A program made the translations under genes and the position numbers. Source: Ophiodon elongatus (lineage: Eukaryota > Chordata > Actinopteri > Perciformes > Hexagrammidae). From it: a stretch of 64,000 nt of DNA. Below the pieces are notes generated by a model. It saw nothing but the letters and a program-made list of their open reading frames with translations, searched no databases and was not told the origin of the DNA. The stretch's first letter is position 1. Each line of letters opens with the position of its first letter. This document shows positions 62,023 through 64,000 of this stretch, piece by piece. The stretch covers positions 1,673,501 through 1,737,500 of the forward strand of contig JACSYO010000475.1 of NCBI GenBank assembly GCA_016806645.1, given 5' to 3'.

Positions 62023-62042
62023 ACGCACACGCACACACGACA
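61996..62042. repeat. (CA)n / (CACG)n microsatellite
   Basis: It lies inside the presumed RhoA 3' UTR; the transcript strand reads GT/GC-rich. Confidence 0.9.
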
Positions 62043-62708
62043 CACGCACTCTCTCAAGTACAGGTAAGTAATTCAGTATGGGACAATATCTCATACAATC
62101 TAGTTTAGGCATACCCCTGCATAGCGCCTGAGTCAGAATATGGGCCTGAAGGAGCAAAGCCAATGACAGGGGGAAAGCATTCACAAATGTGATGTGTGGA
62201 CACTACAAATGACAAAATAATACCCCATCTTAGTTATGAATCCCTAACCCACAACTTAACTCTTCTTGACCGCTGCTCTCAAGGCACTACATGTAGGCGA
62301 TACTGTGTAAAATCAACTTTGACATGGTCTTAATTCAAACCAATTCTATATTCATATCTGGTAAGGACCCTCTCTCTCTCTCTCTTCATTCCCATCATGG
62401 CACATTTCAACCCCGTTTACATCTACTCAACTTCAAAATCAGCCCTCACCACCTGCTTTTAGATCTGAAAGTTTTTGATAGCAGACAGCAAAATGGCACA
62501 TAATCCAATATATAGACCAAGGACCACGGTGTAGAAGCCTATCAAATAATTTAAGACCTGCTTTAATTTGTTGAGGATAAATGGTTGATAAGAAATTGAG
62601 CATCAGCAAAAACGTTTTTGGCCCCTCCCCAATTTTCTCCCCGTCAAATCTCATTGGAAGCTGCCGTTTCCATCTGTGCTTGAAGGCAGCTCCCTCTCCT
62701 CCCGGAGC

Positions 62709-63962
62709 CTACAACAGAAGGCAGGTGGACTTCTTGCCACGTTTCTTGGCCTGCAGTGCTGCCCTAGTTGCCATCTCAAAGACTTCCCTCACACCATCTT
62801 TGGATTTGGCAGAACACTCTTGGTAGCCGTAGGCACTGATGCGGTTCGCCATCTCTTTGCCGTCTTCGAATTTAACTGGCTCCTGGAGACACGTCAGAGA
62901 GAAGGTTTACATTTTTACTTTTACACCATTATACTATATGCAGCGAAAAAAAAGCTATTTGCTTAAAGCTGATAAATAACATCTCTTCTTGTTTTATATA
63001 AGGTTAATGTTTGTGCCTGTATTAAAGAAAGACAAGATGCACAATTCAGCATATTTAAAAAAAAAAAAAAAAACAACAAAAAAAAACTGACCTGTTTCAT
63101 TTTGGCAAGCTCTCGTCTGGTGTGCTCATCATTGCGCAGATCTTTTTTATTGCCCACCAGGATAATGGGAACATTTGGACAGAAATGTTTCACTTCAGGG
63201 GTCCACTTTTCTGGAATATTCTCTACAGCGAAAAGAGAGAAAGAATGCAGTAATTAGAAACATGTATCACAATCACAAGGTGTTTGATACATAGTGGTGT
63301 GACTGTTGCTCAGACAATACCTAAACTGTCGGGGCTGTCTACAGAGAAGCACATGAGGATAACATCAGTGTCGGGGTAGGAGAGAGGCCTCAGTCGGTCA
63401 TAGTCTTCCTGACCTGCTGTATCCCAAAGTGCTAGCTCTACCTGAGAAAAGAGAGAGAGAGAGAGATACATGTAGGACTGATGCATGCATTATGGATATG
63501 AAAAGAGGGCTTTTTGAGCATTTAATTTAAGTTACATAATTTAAGAGTTTATGCAAGTTATATCACTAAGTATACCAATTTAACATTATTCTTATACTTT
63601 AAATAAGACGACAGCAGAGAGAGAAAAGAGATGGACTATACTGGCAAAGATATGAAGACTTTCACAATATCAATGACTATCACTCGACGTTCATTATATT
63701 GAACTTTTTCCTATGAAAAGTCAAACTGCCAATTCCCCCCCAAAAAAATATTTGGGAAAAATGTGGTAATTAATGACCCTAGTTCGTAGTACTTTATGTG
63801 TCTCACCTGTTTCCCATCCACCTCAATGTCTGCCACATAGTTCTCAAACACAGTGGGGACGTAGACCTCCGGGAACTGGTCCTTACTGAAGACGATGAGC
63901 AGACAGGTCTTCCCACAGGCACCATCCCCAACTATCACCAGCTTCTTCCTGATGGCTGCCAT
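62709..63962 (-). CDS. rhoa: RhoA small GTPase
   Basis: Ras-superfamily GTPase controlling actin, stress fibres and contractility at the plasma membrane. Coding exons, 5' to 3': 63962-63807, 63441-63321, 63222-63092, 62882-62709. They join to 193 residues, the exact RhoA length. Seen: P-loop GDGACGKT (12-19), switch I with YVPTVFENY (34-42), switch [19 protein letters not shown] (59-75), NKKD (117-120), Rho insert region, ECSAK (158-162), and a C-terminal basic stretch KKRGKK followed by the prenylation box CLLL. Leu in the last position predicts geranylgeranylation. No catalytic residue is altered. Teleosts have several RhoA copies, and which one this is cannot be settled here. The promoter and the 5' UTR start lie beyond the right edge; an acceptor may precede the ATG. 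Confidence 0.97.
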
Positions 63963-64000
63963 CTGTGGAACAGAGTCCAGGGTAGGGAGCAAGGTTATCT

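Noticed and set aside
61712..62184. Minus-strand frames rich in Cys, Val and Arg
   Set aside because: They cross the CA/CG microsatellite in the presumed RhoA 3' UTR and show no protein family resemblance.

Overview
The window looks like teleost fish nuclear DNA, probably from a spiny-rayed fish; that last step is inference. The evidence is vertebrate multi-exon genes with short GT-AG introns, abundant CA/TG microsatellites, a fish-type L2 LINE with its characteristic 3' tail, a Tc1-like transposon remnant and several interspersed repeats that I recognise from teleost genomes.

Six protein-coding genes can be assembled exon by exon. All six are on the minus strand, so transcription runs right to left. 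From right to left they are: a RhoA small GTPase (62709-63962); an RBM10-type RNA-binding splicing regulator (48969-57906); LRRC23, a cilium/sperm radial-spoke leucine-rich protein (45111-47945); a transketolase of the TKT/TKTL1 family (37438-44077); an ECM2-type leucine-rich matrix protein with a very long acidic tract (23909-34572); and biglycan (3520-9471). Every assembled reading frame closes in phase: 193, 933, 319, 626, 624 and 374 codons, excluding stops. A seventh gene may be cut by the left edge (1-266), but I could not identify it.

Region by region: 1-3.3 kb holds two candidate partial exons, a CpG-rich block and the likely biglycan 3' end. 3.5-9.5 kb is biglycan, with an inverted-repeat element in one intron. 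9.5-23.9 kb is a gene-poor spacer with a Tc1 remnant, a SINE-like tRNA fragment, microsatellites and a broken L2 LINE at 20.0-23.3 kb. 23.9-34.6 kb is the ECM2-type gene. 34.6-37.4 kb is spacer with an interspersed repeat plus the transketolase 3' UTR. 37.4-58.7 kb is a compact head-to-tail block of transketolase, LRRC23 and RBM10. 58.9-61.2 kb is repeat-rich spacer. 61.2-64.0 kb is RhoA, including a long 3' UTR.

The gene content resembles a vertebrate paralogy region. The human counterparts of biglycan, TKTL1 and RBM10 are X-linked, and the two small leucine-rich matrix genes are plausibly a tandem class I SLRP/ECM2 pair. I see no prokaryotic-style system, CRISPR array or operon. The most notable points are the RBM10-type gene without a complete G-patch, the TKTL1-like transketolase that keeps the exon lost in mammalian TKTL1, the 73-residue acidic run in the ECM2-type protein, the biglycan without a Ser-Gly attachment site, an RFX-type X-box in front of LRRC23, and a recurring placement of simple repeats right beside 5' splice sites.
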